From Latrodectus hesperus (taxonomy: Eukaryota; Arthropoda; Arachnida; Araneae; Theridiidae), in contig CM075851.1 of the NCBI GenBank assembly GCA_037975125.1, forward strand, positions 74,875,487-74,939,486: a stretch of 64,000 nt of DNA, in the 5' to 3' direction. Of the stretch, positions 26,170 to 44,298 are shown in pieces. The notes beneath the pieces are model-generated. The model worked only from the letters and a program-made list of their open reading frames with translations. It made no database searches and was not told where the DNA came from. The translations under genes and the position numbers were made by a program. Position 1 is the stretch's first letter. The number at the start of each line of letters is the position of its first letter.

Positions 26170-27651
26170 ATGGACTCTTCGGAGTCCACCGGACAGATGG
26201 AGGTTTCACCTCCAAACCCTCCCCCTCAGGCTTGGGACTTAAGTTCACATGACTCTGAAATCGGGATGAGGGCCATCAGCAATAAAATTAGACTAACTTC
26301 CGAATATATTCAGAAGATTAGTAATGAGGAACTTATGGACAGTGAAATAGAACTACTGCGAATACACAGCATCGAGCTGACGAAATTAACTGAGCTCCTT
26401 GCGAGTTACCAAAGGGAGAAAACCTCGAAATATAGGGATACTCCAAAAGCTAATGTAAATGCGCCACCGCCATTCTCTGTTATAACTAATAATCGATTTG
26501 AAGTCCTAAGCGACTGCGATGATGTCGAAATTGTATCAGAAAATGAAGACTACCCGGAACTTAGCCAAACTGTTAAAACCTTAAAACCTAAGTTAGCCAT
26601 CAAAAGAAAAATTGAGGAAAAAATTAATGTCTCTAACAAAAAATCTAATGAAGTCACAGATAATAACAATGAAATGAGTGATGCTCAAAACTTCCAACCA
26701 GCCAAAAAGAACACTAAAATACCACCAATAGTGATAAAAGACCAAACAATTAATTGGAAAATTCTACAGGGACTCTTCAAATCAAAAAATATATCAGGTT
26801 ACAAAGGAAAAATGATGGGAACTGAAATTTTAACATTAAAAGTGGATAATGCCGAAACACATAGAAAAGTCACCTCAGCTTTAGACGAAATAAAAACCAC
26901 CTACCATACTTTTGTCCTCCCAGAAGACAAGAATCTAAAAATAGTCATACGCAACCTTCCGCCATACTATGATGCAGAAGAAATAACTCAAGAATTAATC
27001 CAAGAGGGGTTTCAAATAATCAATGTTACCCAGATGACCAAAAAAGTTGACGGGAACAAAATCAACTTACCTCTATACATTGTTACCCTCCCTAAAAATG
27101 ACAAGTCAAAAGACATTTACAATATGTCTCACATATTTAACCTAGCGGTTAAAATAGAAACATACAAAGGAAGAAAAGGAGTAACGCAGTGCTTTAGGTG
27201 CCAAGGCTTCTTTCATGCACAAACCTCATGTCACCACAATTTCAAGTGTGTGAAATGTGCAGGGGACCATCACCATTCTAATTGTCCTAAGCCAACTACC
27301 ACGCCTGCGAAATGCGCCAACTGTGGCGAAGCCCATCCTGCTAGTTTCAGGGGATGTAATAAATTCCCCAAAATAAAAGGAAAACAAAATCTAAATGCAC
27401 ATATAAAAAGTACAATTGTACCCAGTTCAAACCCCAAACTAACATACGCAAATGTACTGGTTCAAGAAAACGACACAATAGTTAAAACAAAGGAATCAAT
27501 AAATGAAGCAAAATCAATTGCAAATGAGCTAAAATTACTAGTAAATTATGTGCAAAATTCAGGAATCCTAGAATTAACTGCTCAATTGAAAAAATTTAAC
27601 GAGGCCATGGATGCCCAACAAAATGGAACAATAACAGCAAATAATGAGTAA
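26170..27651 (+). CDS. LINE ORF1, Gag-like RNA-binding protein
   Basis: A 493-residue protein starting at ATG 26170; an upstream in-frame TTG adds three residues and is not needed. Residues 1-90 are acidic and Ser-rich, and about 145-185 are basic. Around residues 255-335 (LKIVIRNLPPYYDAEEITQE) lies an RRM-like PRE_C2HC region typical of Jockey ORF1. It is followed by three Cys-His knuckles from residue 341 (CFRCQGFFHAQTSC, CVKCAGDHHHSNC, CANCGEAHPASFRGC). Such proteins bind the element RNA and help form the particle that reaches the chromosome. The last 60 residues look coiled and polar. The stop overlaps the start of ORF2 by 8 bp (ATGAGTAA), which suggests that ORF2 is translated by re-initiation after ORF1. 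No lesion was found. Confidence 0.92.
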   Translation: MDSSESTGQMEVSPPNPPPQAWDLSSHDSEIGMRAISNKIRLTSEYIQKISNEELMDSEIELLRIHSIELTKLTELLASYQREKTSKYRDTPKANVNAPPPFSVITNNRFEVLSDCDDVEIVSENEDYPELSQTVKTLKPKLAIKRKIEEKINVSNKKSNEVTDNNNEMSDAQNFQPAKKNTKIPPIVIKDQTINWKILQGLFKSKNISGYKGKMMGTEILTLKVDNAETHRKVTSALDEIKTTYHTFVLPEDKNLKIVIRNLPPYYDAEEITQELIQEGFQIINVTQMTKKVDGNKINLPLYIVTLPKNDKSKDIYNMSHIFNLAVKIETYKGRKGVTQCFRCQGFFHAQTSCHHNFKCVKCAGDHHHSNCPKPTTTPAKCANCGEAHPASFRGCNKFPKIKGKQNLNAHIKSTIVPSSNPKLTYANVLVQENDTIVKTKESINEAKSIANELKLLVNYVQNSGILELTAQLKKFNEAMDAQQNGTITANNE

Positions 27652-30361
27652 CAACCAACAAATCTTTAGCCCACTCACAGTGGCCACTTGGAATGCACAA
27701 AGCATTAAACCAAAGACGCAAGAACTCATAAACTTCCTGGATCAATATAACATTGACATAATCTTACTCACGGAGACGCATCTAACGCCTGCAATCAAAT
27801 TCAACATACCAAATTACAACGTATATAGAACTGATAGAGCTCACCACAAAGGAGGTGGAACAGCCATAGCAATTAAAAGATCATTAAACTCAACGATTTA
27901 CAGCAACAATAATAATAATGGTTTTGAAGAAACTTCTATAATTGTCACCTTTAAACCCAAAATAAATATCAAATTTACGAGCATTTATAATAGACCTCAG
28001 CACATACTAACTTCACAGAACGTTATTGATATATTTTCAACCAATTTCCCAACCATCATAGGTGGAGATCTAAATAGTAAAAATATACACTGGGGATGTA
28101 AAATTACTAATCAAAATGGAACCACAATATTAAACGCTGCACAAAATTATAACTATACAATAGTAGCACCAATAGAACCAACGCATTTTGACTATAGAAA
28201 TAAAGGAGATATATTAGACATCTTTCTAAACAATAGCCAAATACCACTTTCGGCTAATACATTAAATGAACTATCCTCAGACCACCTCCCAGTTATTGGA
28301 TGTCTGGGAATAAATAAAATAATTGAACAAAAATATCTGTACAGAACAAACTGGCAACTATACTACAACATTCTTCAGGATCAATACTGGAACAACAATG
28401 AAGAATACCATCAAACACATATAAATATGCAAAATAAAATCTCGGAGGATATAAGAATATTCACTGAAAACATAGTAAATGCAAAAAATACAGCAACCAT
28501 AACAGTAAAATATCATAAAAATTATCTAAGGCTTCCCAGCAATGTAAGAGAAATAATAAAAGAAAGAAACAGAACTAGAAGAGTATATCAAAAAACTCTT
28601 AACCCTCACTACAAAACTAAAGTGAATAAATTGAATAAACAAATTAAAAAACTTTGTGACGAAATCAGAAATGAAAACTGGAAACAAAAAGTCGAAAAAC
28701 TGACAACAGAAAACAACTCTATTTGGACTTTTGCCAGGCAACTTAAAAGGAAGAAAACTCAAAATAACAGGCTTCAAGGTCAAAACGGTCATGTTTACTC
28801 AAATGAAGAAAAACTTGAAATTTTCTCAAACTCGTTATACAGCCAATTTAATCCAAATCCGGATACAAACAATACTTTTACTAAAAAAGTTGAACAAAAC
28901 GTGGACAATTTTATAAATAATAATCAACCAAAAGCAACAATAAATCTTACAGACGTAGAAGAGTTGATAGAAATTGTTAAGAAGCTAAAAACCAAAAAGG
29001 CACCAGGAGGAGATAAAATCTCCAACTCTATGATAAAATACTTACCAAAAGATTATCTATCAAAACTCGTAAATATTTTTAATGACTGTCTAAAATACTG
29101 CTACTTCCCTACAATCTGGAAAATTGCTGACATAATATTATTTCCCAAACCAGGCAAAGATCCCAGAAAAGCAGAAAATTATAGACCTATAAGCTTACTA
29201 CCCACAATAGGTAAAATATTTGAAAAAATTATTTATAACAGAATCAAACCCTACTTTCATTTGCTACCAAATCAACAGTATGGATTCAGGAAAAATCTAT
29301 CGACGGTTAAACAACTTACTAGAATAATAGAAATTATTGGTGACAATCTACACAAAAATTTATACACTGCCATGGTAATGCTCGACGTATCAAAAGCGTT
29401 TGATAGAGTTTGGCACAAAGGACTTATTCAAAAATTAATCAATATCAATATGGACTCAGATATCATCTTGCTACTAAATTCATACTTAACAGATAGATAT
29501 TTTCAAGTCACGCAAAATAACCAAAAATCACTAACGCGAAAAATAAATGCTGGAGTACCCCAGGGAAGCATCCTTGGGCCGATACTATACTTATTCTTCA
29601 CATATGACTTCCCCATGGATGAAACAACAAAAATTGCTTTTTACGCTGATGACACGGCCATTTTGGCTGAATCAAGTAACCCTAATTATGCAATACAAAA
29701 ACTACAATCTTCGCTCTATAATATAGAAAACTGGTGCAACTATTGGAGAATTAAAATAAATGCAGAAAAATCACAACTGATTCTGTTTAAAAGAAATAGG
29801 AGAAATAAATTCAAACATCGGAATAAAAATGGACTAATCTTATTTGGCAGAGAAATACCAAAAGTATACTCTGCTAAATATCTGGGTATTACATTAACGA
29901 GTGACTTGAAATGGACAAAACATATAAACAATGTGATCACTAAGGCCACACAAGCTTATGGGTGTTTAAAAGCAATTATAGGTGGAAAATCAAACCTTTC
30001 GCTCAAATTTAAAAGACTTCTATACATTTCAATGATAAGACCAATTATAACATATGCATCCCCAGTATGGAACTTTAACAACAAAATGGATAAAAGGAAA
30101 ATTAATAGTTTTCAGTACAAAATATTAAGAAAAATTACAAACGCCCCATACTTTATCAGAAATAAAAATATAGCTAAAGATTTAAAAATAGATGATCTAG
30201 CCGAACATATAAGAAAGTTAAATAATAAATTTTTTGAAAAAGCTCAGAACTGTGAAGCAGCAAACTTCAACGAAATTTTTAAATATCAATATCTTGCAGA
30301 AGACTGCAAATATAGACCAATAGCGAGATATTTTCTTAAGGAAAGAGATAAATGTAAATAG
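27644..30361 (+). CDS. LINE ORF2, endonuclease and reverse transcriptase
   Basis: A 905-residue protein starting at ATG 27644 inside the end of ORF1. Residues 10-225 are an APE-type endonuclease: N17 in TWNAQSI, E44 in LLTETHL, GGDLNSKNIHWG near 141, and SSDHLPV near 213. Residues about 445-735 are the reverse transcriptase, with KAPGGDKI, PKPGKDPRKAENYRPISLLP, DVSKAFDRVWH, AGVPQGSILGP and the catalytic FYADDTAI near residue 666. The C-terminal 150 residues contain MIRPIITYASPVW and no RNase H, as in Jockey-group elements. The protein nicks the target and primes reverse transcription there. All catalytic motifs are present and the frame is open, so it may be functional. The closest named group by eye is Jockey. 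Confidence 0.94.
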   Translation: MSNNQQIFSPLTVATWNAQSIKPKTQELINFLDQYNIDIILLTETHLTPAIKFNIPNYNVYRTDRAHHKGGGTAIAIKRSLNSTIYSNNNNNGFEETSIIVTFKPKINIKFTSIYNRPQHILTSQNVIDIFSTNFPTIIGGDLNSKNIHWGCKITNQNGTTILNAAQNYNYTIVAPIEPTHFDYRNKGDILDIFLNNSQIPLSANTLNELSSDHLPVIGCLGINKIIEQKYLYRTNWQLYYNILQDQYWNNNEEYHQTHINMQNKISEDIRIFTENIVNAKNTATITVKYHKNYLRLPSNVREIIKERNRTRRVYQKTLNPHYKTKVNKLNKQIKKLCDEIRNENWKQKVEKLTTENNSIWTFARQLKRKKTQNNRLQGQNGHVYSNEEKLEIFSNSLYSQFNPNPDTNNTFTKKVEQNVDNFINNNQPKATINLTDVEELIEIVKKLKTKKAPGGDKISNSMIKYLPKDYLSKLVNIFNDCLKYCYFPTIWKIADIILFPKPGKDPRKAENYRPISLLPTIGKIFEKIIYNRIKPYFHLLPNQQYGFRKNLSTVKQLTRIIEIIGDNLHKNLYTAMVMLDVSKAFDRVWHKGLIQKLININMDSDIILLLNSYLTDRYFQVTQNNQKSLTRKINAGVPQGSILGPILYLFFTYDFPMDETTKIAFYADDTAILAESSNPNYAIQKLQSSLYNIENWCNYWRIKINAEKSQLILFKRNRRNKFKHRNKNGLILFGREIPKVYSAKYLGITLTSDLKWTKHINNVITKATQAYGCLKAIIGGKSNLSLKFKRLLYISMIRPIITYASPVWNFNNKMDKRKINSFQYKILRKITNAPYFIRNKNIAKDLKIDDLAEHIRKLNNKFFEKAQNCEAANFNEIFKYQYLAEDCKYRPIARYFLKERDKCK

Positions 30362-30681
30362 TGTATATAGTGTATATATTTTCACCTACTTGTATTAATA
30401 ACCGGAATTATTTATCTCCAATTTTGTCTTTTGAACTCTAAATATTATCATGCAAACTTGTATCTATGTCCTCTTTCGACATTGAAAATTCTCATTTCTG
30501 GTAACCACGCCCAGTTATGAAACACTCATAGCTGATTGGCTATTACACGCAGTCAGGCTAGCGCTCTCCGTGAGTAAAGACATGATTTTTCTCCTCATGG
30601 AGCTACTACAGATGAAGAAGTAAAGTGCCTGCTACGCAGGCCGACACTTCGTAAAACATATTAGATCCAAGATCCAAGATT
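30362..30681 (+). other. LINE 3' untranslated region with terminal hairpin
   Basis: The segment holds GGTAACCACGCCCAGTTATG, AGTCAGGCTAGCGCTCTCCG and, close to the end, a perfect 6-bp stem GCCTGCTACGCAGGC (30627-30641). Flanking AAGTG and CACTT extend this stem. LINE reverse transcriptases often recognise such a 3' structure. The element ends in a doubled GATCCAA unit instead of poly(A). Confidence 0.6.
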
Positions 30682-30715
30682 ATTTCTTAAAAATCATTGA
30701 AACATTAGTTGTATT

Positions 30716-30983
30716 TGTTGTAAATAATACAATGCAAGTAATCGCAAAGAAACACAAAGTAAGTCTCTTATCGTCTGTAAAACTGTAGTCTTCTGAGACG
30801 TCCGCAATCGTCTGCTACGCTGCCTTCTGATTGGTTGTTGTGTTCAAGCCGTCCAAAATCTATAAATACACCATGTTCTGTTCTATTAGTTTAGTATATG
30901 TATAATTTCTTTCTTTGTAACTTGCTTCATTAAATATTCTTTTTGCGATTCATGGACTCTTGTTCGTTTAACGAATTTCAACA
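30716..30983 (+). repeat. Copia 5' LTR
   Basis: 268 bp, TGTTGTAAATAATAC to GAATTTCAACA. It contains an inverted CCAAT box (TGATTGGTTG, about 30828) and a TATA box (TATAAATA, 30861-30868), so transcription would begin around 30890. ATTAAATATTC near 30930 may serve as a weak polyadenylation signal. Confidence 0.94.
30861..30868 (+). promoter_or_regulatory. TATA box of copia LTR
   Basis: TATAAATA, 33 bp after the inverted CCAAT box. The 3' LTR carries the same site. Confidence 0.75.
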
Positions 30984-31068
30984 GCAGAGCGTGGTTATCA
31001 CTGTCATAAACTGAAAGCTGTTTCTAGTTTTAATTTATTGCTTGATAGAATAAATTTATCAATAAGCA

Positions 31069-34000
31069 ATGGCTTCGCCGCATGATTTGTATGGAGTAAA
31101 TCCATTTGATGGGAAGAACTTTCCTGTTTGGCGGCGATGAGTGGAAGCTGTTTTATCTGCGAAAGAACTGGAAACATACTTAGTTAAGGAGCCCGATGTG
31201 AATAAGGAAGCAGAAGTCATTAAAGGAAAGAAAGCCTACGCATTACTCAAGTCACTCTTAAGTGATCAAGTGCTCGTATCAAGAGTGGAGAAAATACGGC
31301 GAAGGAATTATGGGAGAAACTTCATGCTGTTTATGAAAGCAAAGGAGCGGTAAACCAAATACTAACTAGAAAACGTCTTGCTACACTTAAGAAAAACAGA
31401 GATGTTCCAATGCGCCAGCACATAGATGAAGTTTCAAAACTTGTCACCGATTTACGAATGTCTGGATCGGAGGTTAGTGATATTGATACTGTCGTCTATA
31501 TTTTGATGTCTCTCCCTCCAGAATTCGAAAATGTTTATGTTGCATTAGAGAATCAATCGAGTTAAAATTTATCGTTAGATTTTGTAACTCAGTGTTTGTT
31601 AGACTCTGAAGCTCTTTTAAATGATTCGAGAAATAAAACAAGTATCCGTTTTATGAAACAAACTGTGGATAGTGCGGCTTTTTCTACGAGAAAAGAACTC
31701 ACATGTTTTCATTGTAAAAAGAAAGGACATACTTTTAAATTCTGTAAAAAGAAAACGTGCTATAATTGTGGTCGTGTTGGTCATTTTAAAAAGGAATGTA
31801 AATTCAAATCTGAATCTAAGACTGATGAAAGATATTCTTCTGCTCTATCTTTTGCTACTGGCAATTTGACTTTCGGAAGTTTGAAAAAGTTCATTATTGA
31901 TTCCGGGGCAACATCCCATATGTGCTCTCAGAAGGACTGGTTTTCATTCATTAAACCGTCATCAGGAACTATTTGATGTGCATCCCGCTCCACTGCACTG
32001 GAAGTGAAAGGTATTGTAAGTGTAAAAGGCAAAACATCTAAGGGAATTGATATAACTTTAGAAAATGTCCTTTTTGTTCCTGAACTCAATGGAGAATTAA
32101 TTTCTGTAAAGAATATTGAATTAGGTGGATATAGTGTTATCTTTAGAAATAAAAAAGTGTTAATCGAAAATGAGAAAGAAAACATTTGTTTAGGTTATCG
32201 TGATGATAGTGGACAGTATATTTGTGATTTTGTTCCAAATCGTGAAATTTCCCTTACTGCGAAAGAAAATAACTTGGATTTATGGCACAGAAGACTTATA
32301 CATTCCTCTAATGAAGCCTTAAAAGAACTTGGATTGCCTACCTTTGATAAATTTTGTGAAGTGTGTACTTTTTCCAAACAAAGTGCTTCTCCTATAGGAA
32401 AAGGTCCCAGACGAAGGGTATCCGAAACTATGACATTGATTCACACAGATGTTTGTGGTCTTATTGATCCGCCTATGGCTACAGGTGAGCGTTATTTTAT
32501 GACATTAATTAATGATTATTTACGTTTTATGGAAGTTCGTTTGCTGAAAAGAAAAAGTGATGTTGTGAATGAGTAAAGATGGTTTTTAAAAGCAAATCCT
32601 TTAGTACGGAAAATTAGGTGCGACAATGCAAAAGAATATGTTTGTGGTGAACTCATCAAATGTGCTACTAAATTTGGTGTTACAATAGATCCAGTTCCTC
32701 CGTACACAGCACATTTAAATGGAGTTGCTGAGCGTGCCAATCGTACATTGTTAGAAAAAGGGCGAGCTTTACTATTTGAAGCAAAACTTAGCAAGAAATG
32801 TCGGGGATTTGCAATTTTAACTGCTGCATACCTAAGAAACAGAATTCCTAGTAGATTCATAGAAAACTGTACTCCTTATAAATTAAAATATGGTAAAGAT
32901 TCCGATCTTCAAAACATTCGAGTATTTGGATGCGATGCATACGTGTTGGTTCCTCCTTCTCAAAGGAAGAAGTTAGATAAGAAGTCAAACAGAATGATAT
33001 TTGTGGGATATTCGACTATGGGATATCATTTAATGGATCCAGATTCAAAGAGAATAGTGATATCAAGGAACGTTGTATTTAACGAAGAAAGAAAAATGGA
33101 TTTAGAAGATAAAAATATTCTGAATGTGGATTCCATTATTTCGGAAAATGAAGATGATGTTGAAGAAATTGGTGGTGAAGAAAATATTACTGAAACAATT
33201 ACTACAGAAGAAATTTTGGAAAGACCACAAAGGCAAAAGAAACCACCAGTTAAATATCCTGAACCAGAAGTTTATGAAGCAATGGTAATTTTTGAAGATT
33301 CGTTGTCGTTTAAAGATTTATCTGCACTGCCAGAGGAAGAACAGAATCTTTGGAAGAAAGCATTGGATGAAGAAATGCAGTCCATGGAAAAGAACGAAGT
33401 TTGGTGTCTTGAAGAATTACCACATGGGAAACGTGCAATTTCATGCAAATGGGTTCTACGCAAAAAACGAGATGGAAAATATAAGGCTCGACTTGTTGCT
33501 CGTGGTTTTATGCAAAGAGAAGGAGTGGATTATGATAAAACATTTTCACCAGTTATCAGTATTCCTGCATTACGTATAGTGTTTACTATTATTCTTCAAG
33601 AAAATTTAAAAGTTTATTCACTGGATGTTAAAACTGCATTTCTCAATGGTGAATTAAAAGAAATTATTTGCATGGATCAACCAGAAGGATATGATGATAA
33701 TAGTGGCAGGAAGTGCCGGTTAAAGAAAAGCTTATACGGACTTAAACAGTCACCTCGTCAATGGTATGTAAAATTTTAAATTTCATTCTCAAATTAAACT
33801 TTAAACCATTAAATAGTGAACAATGCATTTTTATTCGTCAGTCAAAAGGTGAAAGAATTCTAATGGCACTTTATGTGGACGATTTATTAATTGCGGGTAC
33901 TGATGATAGTGAAATCAAAATTATAATTGAATTATTATCAAAAGAATTTGAAATGTCTAAATCTGGAACAGTTTCTGAATTTTTAGGAATTAAAATTACA

Positions 34001-34816
34001 GTTACACTTAATGGACTGTATCTAGATCAAGAAACATATATTTTGAATTTATTAAACAAATTTAAAATGTTTGATGCTGAAATAGTCTCTACTCCCATGG
34101 AAGTTGGAGCAACAGCAGCTGATTTTGAGAAAGGAAGTGCTTTTTGTGGACCCTACCGAGAACTAATAGGATCTTTAATTTATTTAGCATATACATATCG
34201 TCCAGATATCCTTTATGCTGTAAACTGTTTGAGTCAACTTCAAGAACACCCTACTGATAGTGCTTGGAGTGCATTGAAAAGAATTTTGAGATATCTGAAA
34301 GGTACTTCAACTTTAAAACTGGAATATAAAAAGTGTGTGGATAAAAATTCATGCGTAAATATCTATGCAGATGCTAACTGGGGTGCAAACCCAAATGACA
34401 GAAAATCCATTTCTGGTAACATAATTATGTTTAATAATTGTCCAATATCTTGGTCTTGTTGAAAACAAAATTGTATTACTTTATCTTCGACACCAGTAGA
34501 AATTATTGCCCTAAGTAAAGCCATTCAAGATGCATTGTGGTTGAAAAACATTATTTTGGAATTAACTGATATTAAAGAAATCATGATTTTTGAAGATAAT
34601 CAATCTTGTATTAAGTGTGTAACAAATGAAAACAACAAAGGTCGATTAAAACATATAGACATTAAATTAAAATTTATTCAACATATCTTGAATTGTCATG
34701 ATATAAAAGTTTATTATATTTCATCTAACCTACAAATTGCTGATATGTTTACAAAATATTTATCTAAGTTTAAATTAAAGGAACTTTTACCATTATGTGG
34801 ATTAAAATTGTATTAG
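31069..34816 (+). pseudogene. Copia gag-pol polyprotein, broken
   Basis: The frame starts at ATG 31069 (MASPHDLYGVNPFDGKNFPVW). Lesions: TGA 31138, a shift near 31295, TAA 31563, TGA 31974, TAA 32574, a shift near 33775 and TGA 34460. Reading past them, the parts are Gag with two zinc knuckles (CFHCKKKGHTFKFC and CYNCGRVGHFKKEC, 31700-31800) and the protease site DSGATSHMC (about 31900). Next comes integrase with its HHCC finger (LWHRRLIHSS, about 32280) and the D, D and E residues in IHTDVCG, RCDNAKEY and GVAERANRT. Reverse transcriptase has KARLVARGFMQREGVDY, DVKTAFLNGEL and YVDDLLIAG (about 33872). RNase H has YADANWG (about 34365) and ends in LQIADMFTKYLSKFKLKELL. The order integrase before reverse transcriptase is diagnostic of Ty1/copia. 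It cannot make an intact protein. Confidence 0.95.
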
Positions 34817-34939
34817 ATTATATCATGTTAATGTAAATATTGTGTGGATGGCTTGAACGTTTCTAATTTCTTAATGTATACTTATATTTATTGATTTATA
34901 TGATTTTATTGTGCATGTTTCTTTGTGATTAAGGGCGAG

Positions 34940-35207
34940 TGTTGTAAATAATATAATGCAAGTAATCGCAAAGAAACACAAAGTAAGTCTCTTTTCGTCT
35001 GTAAAACTGTAGTCTTCTGACACGTCCGCAATCGTCTGCTGCGCTGCCTTCTGATTGGTGGTTGTGTTCAAGCCGTCCGAAATCTATAAATACACCATGT
35101 TCTGTTCTATTAGTTTAGTATATGTATAATTTCTTTCTTTGTAACTTGCTTCATTAAATATTCTTTTTGCGATTCATGAACTCTTGCTCGTTTAATGAAT
35201 TTCAACA
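34940..35207 (+). repeat. Copia 3' LTR
   Basis: 268 bp, the same ends as the 5' LTR, with about nine single-base differences and no length change. It is preceded by a short purine run AAGGGCGAG (34931-34939) that fits a polypurine tract. Confidence 0.94.
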
Positions 35208-35212
35208 GTATT

Positions 35213-43401
<8,189 letters not shown>

Positions 43402-43559
43402 CTAGTAGACCCATGAAACTAAGAGTTAGATACCGATAAGTGTTTTCCTAAGAATTTAAAAAAACCAAACCAAGTCGATATCCCAAATGCTGCAGAATTT
43501 CCAAAAAGCATCAAGGACTGCAATTTCGATATATATTACAATTAAAGAAGCTCATTAGT

Positions 43560-44298
43560 TGGTTTCTATGATCATGCTGTCCACCATTTGTCTTTAATTA
43601 CCGATCCTTCGTGGTGGTGGGCTTAGGAGGTGCGAGGCACATCAAAATTAGGCAATATATGAGTGGAAACAGGTTCTTTGGAGTGATGAATTTAATATCA
43701 TGTTTTGTCTGTCAGATGGCAGAGTATGGGTTTTGTATATGTCTGGAGAATGTCTTTTGGAAGAATGTATTGTTTCCACAGTAATGTATGTTCAAGGTGG
43801 AATTATGATCGGGAAATATTTATCATGTTGTGGACTGGCACCTAGGAACTCAATTGATGGTAGTCTCAACGCCAACGTCTCCTCTACAGTCTGGTGTGGC
43901 AATTTTACGTGTTGGATTGTTAGATCTAAGATAACAACCCTATTTGACATGTGACATTAAGCTAAGCATTCATGCTGAAAAAGGGTAAACCTGATTGAAT
44001 TGTTCAGTGTAAAGTCCGTACGTAAATAAAGTAAAACACTTAGGGGAAGAATTAATTCTCCGAAGTGATGGGTTCAGCAGCCCTATGAAATCGGTGGAAG
44101 AACTTACGTATCTTCTCCAAGCCGAGTGAAAAAAAGTGCCACTGTACACCATGCAAACATTTGTACAAAACATGCCCGAAAGAATTAAGGCTGTAATTAT
44201 CTCATGTGGCGACTCTATCAAATAATGATTATCAATAAAGTTTGTTAATTTCTTTTATCACACAAGTGTCCAAATATTTATTGGTAGATTGTGTATAT
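43560..44298 (+). mobile_element. Decayed Tc1-like transposon
   Basis: The transposase remnant (see next entry) is followed at 44262-44298 by ACAAGTGTCCAAATATTTAT and then TGGTAGATTGTGTATA. This closely resembles the terminal repeat of common Tc1 elements (AAGTGTCCAAATACTTTTGG). I did not find the matching left end; it may lie in or beyond the TA array at 43207. It is a different family from the element at 11265, judged from the end sequence and the protein. Confidence 0.75.
43590..44224 (+). pseudogene. Tc1-like transposase remnant
   Basis: From 43661 the plus strand reads EWKQVLWSDEFNIMFCLSDG, RVWVLYMSGECLLEECIVST and VMYVQGGIMIGKYLSCCGLA. This follows the centre of Tc1 transposases (WSDESKFNLFGSDG, then VWRRPGERY, then GGGSVMVWG), with the first catalytic Asp in WSDE kept. 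The region with the second Asp and the Glu is lost or unreadable. The C-terminal end reappears at about 44140-44224 as YTMQTFVQNMPERIKAVIIS plus CGDSIK and a stop, matching the usual LVxSMPRRIxAVI end. Frameshifts separate the parts and the copy is inactive. Confidence 0.8.

Larger units (their letters stand above)
26003..30681 (+). mobile_element. Jockey-type LINE, coding-intact
   Basis: A non-LTR retrotransposon with a short 5' leader, ORF1 (26170-27651), ORF2 (27644-30361) and about 320 bp of 3' untranslated sequence. The left end is set where composition changes at about 26003, the right end near the repeated GATCCAAGATCCAAGATT at 30663-30681. No poly(A) tail or convincing target duplication is visible, so both ends are approximate. 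Neither frame has a stop or shift, unlike every other LINE piece in the window. The copy may be young or recently active. Codon use is A-rich, and the plus strand is visibly richer in A than in T. Confidence 0.9.
30716..35207 (+). mobile_element. Ty1/copia retrotransposon, complete but defective
   Basis: A 4492-bp element with 268-bp LTRs that begin TGTTG and end CAACA. It is flanked by the 5-bp target duplication GTATT (30711-30715 and 35208-35212). Inside is one gag-pol region in copia order (Gag, protease, integrase, reverse transcriptase, RNase H) with five stops and two frameshifts. The LTRs differ at about nine positions by my count, so the insertion is older than the gypsy copy at 50480. 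It lies only about 35 bp beyond the LINE 3' end. Confidence 0.95.

Noticed and set aside
28526..29949. Minus-strand and shifted frames within LINE ORF2
   Set aside because: They lie inside a continuous plus-strand reverse transcriptase frame.
25911..30690. AAGATTTATTCTTAAA (25911) and AAGATTATTTCTTAAA (30676) as LINE target duplication
   Set aside because: Two mismatches in AT-rich DNA, and it would add about 75 bp of AT-rich sequence to the element's 5' end. Chance is as likely.
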